Below are positions 4,835 through 7,159 of a stretch of DNA of 7,159 nucleotides, piece by piece (within the stretch, counting starts at the first letter, position 1; each line of letters starts with the position of its first letter). Source of the DNA: Bacteroidota bacterium. Its GTDB lineage: Bacteria; Bacteroidota; Ignavibacteria; Ignavibacteriales; Ignavibacteriaceae. The translations under genes were made by a program, and so were the position numbers. A model generated the notes under the pieces. It saw only the letters and a list, made by a program, of their open reading frames with translations, searched no databases and was not told the origin of the DNA. The DNA is taken from assembly GCA_021793635.1 (NCBI GenBank), contig JAJYSI010000169.1:1-7159 (forward strand), read 5' to 3'.

Positions 4835-7159
4835 CTAAATATCGAAACCAAACATAATCCCACCGTAGAATCGCCATTCTTTACCGTAAGTGACAATATC
4901 CCCACGTACATCCCTTGAAAATTTGTCAAAACCGTAAGAAGCATCAAAGAAGAGGTCGGTAGGGAAAACGTAATAAGAATTCATATGAATTCTTATTTCT
5001 GCTCCTGCTCCTTTTTTGAAACCCTTTAAATTTGTAGCGCTTGCATTCCATGCGTTTCCAATATCGCCATATACCGACATAAATATTTTATCGATATAAA
5101 GCTGACCAACACGGGTGTCAATATTTTTAAATACCGGGAACCGGTAAGTAAGATTAAACCAGCCGACTTTGTTACCGCTTATCGAATAAAACGGGTAGGC
5201 TCTCATTCCTATCAAGCCGCCCAGATAATAATCAAAAAAATCCGGAACTGTTTTCCCCAATATTGCCCCAAACCGTACTTTAGTCGTTAATGTATTTTCA
5301 CCCCATAGTTTGAAGTGAATTTTCGAGTTCAGCTCTAAACGGTTAAAATCATAATTATTATATACGTCCTGCAAAAATCCGTTGCTTACAGTGTAGCTAC
5401 CATCTGAGTTAAATTTATCAAATTCATAATTATATGTAAGATCAACCTGTGCGCCGATCGGATTAATCTCTTCATCAACAGTAGGCTCAATTGCATCAAG
5501 TGTATATTTTAATTGGATATTTCTTCCGATCAAATAATTATCTGAAGTAGCAGGATAAAGTGTTTGATCAGGCAAAATAAAACTACCAAGATTTGCCGAA
5601 TAACTGCTAAAAATAAATCGTAATTCCAGGTTTTGCTGACGAGTAAAAATTCTTTGTGATGCGGCAAGATCAAATTCAAAAAGATTATAAGAAACATCAG
5701 CAGGAACGGTATATGAGTACTGCACAATATTATTCACCGTATCAGGAGTAAAGCCTATGCTTGAGTTTGCGTCTCTACTAATATTGTAAACTTCCAGTGA
5801 CAGCTCCGGTTTTATTCCCAAATCAAACAGTAGAGGTATTTTATTGCGATAGTTGAAGATAAAGAACAAATCTCGCTCAAGCCGGGAGTTTATGTCCGCT
5901 CCGGCAAAGAGAGAATACCGGTTTAACATATCTGTTGAAGAAACATAAACTCCTGGTTTAATCTTTTCAAAGAAATTATTTGTAGTATTATAATTATCAA
6001 ACCGGATAAAAGGATAAAATGAAAGTTTGGTAAACGTGCCTGTGTAGTCTTCTTTTTTGTAATCAGGTATGTTATAGTCATTGTAGTGGATTAGCCTTGC
6101 CATATCAAACTTAGACAGGTCGCCTTTAGGCTTATCTTTGTCCAGGGGAGGATCATTTATCCACTCGTAGCTATCACCTTTAATAACATTTTTCTCTTCG
6201 GCAGGTGTAATTTTGAAAATCTTAAATCCTGTTGAGGTATAACCAGAATATAGGATATTACCGCTGTCATCAATAGCGGGCATAAAAGCTCCGCCTATAA
6301 CATTAGTTAGTTGATTCTGTACACCTGTTTTTATGTTATATGAATAAAGATTAAAAATTCCGGTTGAATCGGAGCAATAAATTAAATCTCCGTTTTTATC
6401 ATAAACAGGATTTCTATTATCGTGATTGGTCTTCACAACAAATGTGAAATTTTTACCATCGGAATCAATCCTTGCAATACTCCTGTTATTTGCATAAGAA
6501 TAGTCAAAAATTATAGATTTATCGTCAGGTGAAAATTTCGGGTCATAAACCTGTTCGCCATTTCGGAATGTAGTTAGCTGTTTATAATTTTTCCCATTAA
6601 TGTCGACAGTCGCAAGATTTGTCGTTCCGTCTTTCTCAAAAAGGAAAACTATCTTCTTACCATTATGTGAGACAAACGGCTGATTAGCTCGCATATCGTG
6701 AGTCAATCTCGTCTCTTTATCTTTATCAATATTGTATGAGTACAAATCGTGAACATTATACCAATCCGGATTATTGTCGGTAAGCTTTGCATAAATAATT
6801 TCATTCTTGCCTGCTACCCAACTTACAGTAGAATTAACTCCGGAAACAATTTCTTTCTCTTTATTTGTTTTAAGATCGTACAGATAAATTCCGGCGATTC
6901 CAAAATAATCATTATTCTTATTTGAAATATAAACGAACTTTGAGCCATCGGGTGAATAAACCGGATAGAAATTTCCGAATCCAACGCCGGAAATAATTTT
7001 ACCTTCGACGGAATCTGCAAGAACTTTTTTCATTCTTTCTTTATAGCTTTTAGTTACGAAACTGCGCCACTCACCATATATTTGATTCCCGTCTTTACCA
7101 AGCACATCTTTAAAAGCAGCGTCAATAGTAAAAACACCTAGCTTTCCTAAAGCGCGGCT
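4835..7159 (-). CDS. TolB/WD40-like propeller fused to an Omp85/D15-type outer-membrane barrel (N-terminus outside window)
   Basis: The frame is open from the window edge to the TAG at 4835, giving 774 visible residues; a GTG at 7105 is internal and is not the likely start. Positions count from the edge. Residues 1-45 end an upstream domain: FTIDAAFKDVLGKDGNQIYGEW followed by a basic helix resembles the tail of gluzincin/peptidase-MA-like domains, but no zinc motif is visible. Residues about 60-318 hold six propeller blades with TolB/PD40 signatures such as YPVYSPDGSKFVY, QPFVSHNGKKIVF, YDPKFSPDDKSIIF and NPVYDKNGDLIY. After a charged linker, about 375-774 form a beta-barrel rich in alternating aromatic strands. 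LGGLIGMRAYPFYSISGN (646-663) with YRFPVF (672-677) matches the loop-6/strand region of the Omp85/bacterial surface antigen fold. The protein should sit in the outer membrane with a periplasmic propeller. Substrate or client is unknown; a DUF5683-like gene follows. Confidence 0.85.
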   Translation of the reverse strand, partial: SRALGKLGVFTIDAAFKDVLGKDGNQIYGEWRSFVTKSYKERMKKVLADSVEGKIISGVGFGNFYPVYSPDGSKFVYISNKNNDYFGIAGIYLYDLKTNKEKEIVSGVNSTVSWVAGKNEIIYAKLTDNNPDWYNVHDLYSYNIDKDKETRLTHDMRANQPFVSHNGKKIVFLFEKDGTTNLATVDINGKNYKQLTTFRNGEQVYDPKFSPDDKSIIFDYSYANNRSIARIDSDGKNFTFVVKTNHDNRNPVYDKNGDLIYCSDSTGIFNLYSYNIKTGVQNQLTNVIGGAFMPAIDDSGNILYSGYTSTGFKIFKITPAEEKNVIKGDSYEWINDPPLDKDKPKGDLSKFDMARLIHYNDYNIPDYKKEDYTGTFTKLSFYPFIRFDNYNTTNNFFEKIKPGVYVSSTDMLNRYSLFAGADINSRLERDLFFIFNYRNKIPLLFDLGIKPELSLEVYNISRDANSSIGFTPDTVNNIVQYSYTVPADVSYNLFEFDLAASQRIFTRQQNLELRFIFSSYSANLGSFILPDQTLYPATSDNYLIGRNIQLKYTLDAIEPTVDEEINPIGAQVDLTYNYEFDKFNSDGSYTVSNGFLQDVYNNYDFNRLELNSKIHFKLWGENTLTTKVRFGAILGKTVPDFFDYYLGGLIGMRAYPFYSISGNKVGWFNLTYRFPVFKNIDTRVGQLYIDKIFMSVYGDIGNAWNASATNLKGFKKGAGAEIRIHMNSYYVFPTDLFFDASYGFDKFSRDVRGDIVTYGKEWRFYGGIMFGFDI
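4972..4997. repeat. Perfect 26-bp palindrome inside the barrel-coding region
   Basis: Half-site AATAAGAATTCAT is followed immediately by its exact reverse complement ATGAATTCTTATT, with the centre between 4984 and 4985. Each half also contains GAATTC, so GAATTCAT/ATGAATTC is nested. It encodes IRIHMNSYY in the barrel near its C-terminal strands. Flanking bases (T at 4971, T at 4998) break the symmetry. Function unknown. Confidence 0.95.

Noticed and set aside
5530..5727. Minus-strand open frame of 65 codons within the barrel gene
   Set aside because: It is an out-of-frame shadow; its hydrophobicity comes from reading barrel strands in another frame.
6823..7020. Minus-strand open frame of 65 codons within the propeller region
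   Set aside because: It overlaps the propeller frame, which carries clear repeat signatures, and has no start signal of its own.
7103..7105. GTG as the start of the propeller-barrel gene
   Set aside because: The frame stays open for 18 further codons to the window edge and their translation continues a domain-like sequence. A start here would leave no signal peptide on an outer-membrane protein.
1..7159. CRISPR array, tRNA, rRNA, insertion sequence or attachment site
   Set aside because: I saw no regularly spaced repeats, cloverleaf or rRNA-like stretches, transposase motifs or flanking duplications. Coding sequence fills nearly the whole window.

Overview
The window is a compact, AT-rich (roughly 35% GC by eye) bacterial chromosomal segment. 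All six protein genes lie on the minus strand, so transcription runs from high to low coordinates. The gene content and style suggest a member of the Bacteroidota/Ignavibacteriota (FCB) group: a DUF5683-like protein, a TolB-like propeller fused to an Omp85-type barrel, signal peptides ending around Q-S or A-Q, and a TAnnTTTG-type promoter element. The phylum is an inference and the species is not identifiable.

The upstream block (7159 to 3859) encodes cell-envelope proteins. First comes a 5'-truncated gene for a large exported protein: the tail of an unidentified N-terminal domain, a six-blade TolB/WD40-like propeller, then an Omp85/D15-type outer-membrane barrel. After 49 bp and a good Shine-Dalgarno (AAGGA) comes a 308-aa exported DUF5683-like protein. 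An 11-bp perfect hairpin with T-tracts (about 3801-3843) closes this block.

The downstream block (3753 to 1) starts just after that terminator, from a likely Bacteroidota-type promoter (TATATTTG, 3785 to 3778). It carries der (ribosome-assembly GTPase), upp (uracil salvage) 7 bp later, an exported TPR-like protein whose start overlaps the end of upp, and after 73 bp the start of a rel/spoT-type (p)ppGpp synthetase/hydrolase that leaves the window at position 1. Der, Upp and Rel all concern ribosome production and nucleotide economy, so their linkage is sensible, but a shared transcript is proven only as far as tight spacing can show it (der-upp-TPR).

No mobile element, CRISPR array, tRNA or rRNA was seen, and no clearly new defence or biosynthetic system. 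The points most worth checking are a perfect 26-bp palindrome inside the barrel gene, a strong excess of CCGG with apparently no GGCC, a probable TTG start with its Shine-Dalgarno inside upp, and the propeller-barrel protein paired with the DUF5683-like protein.
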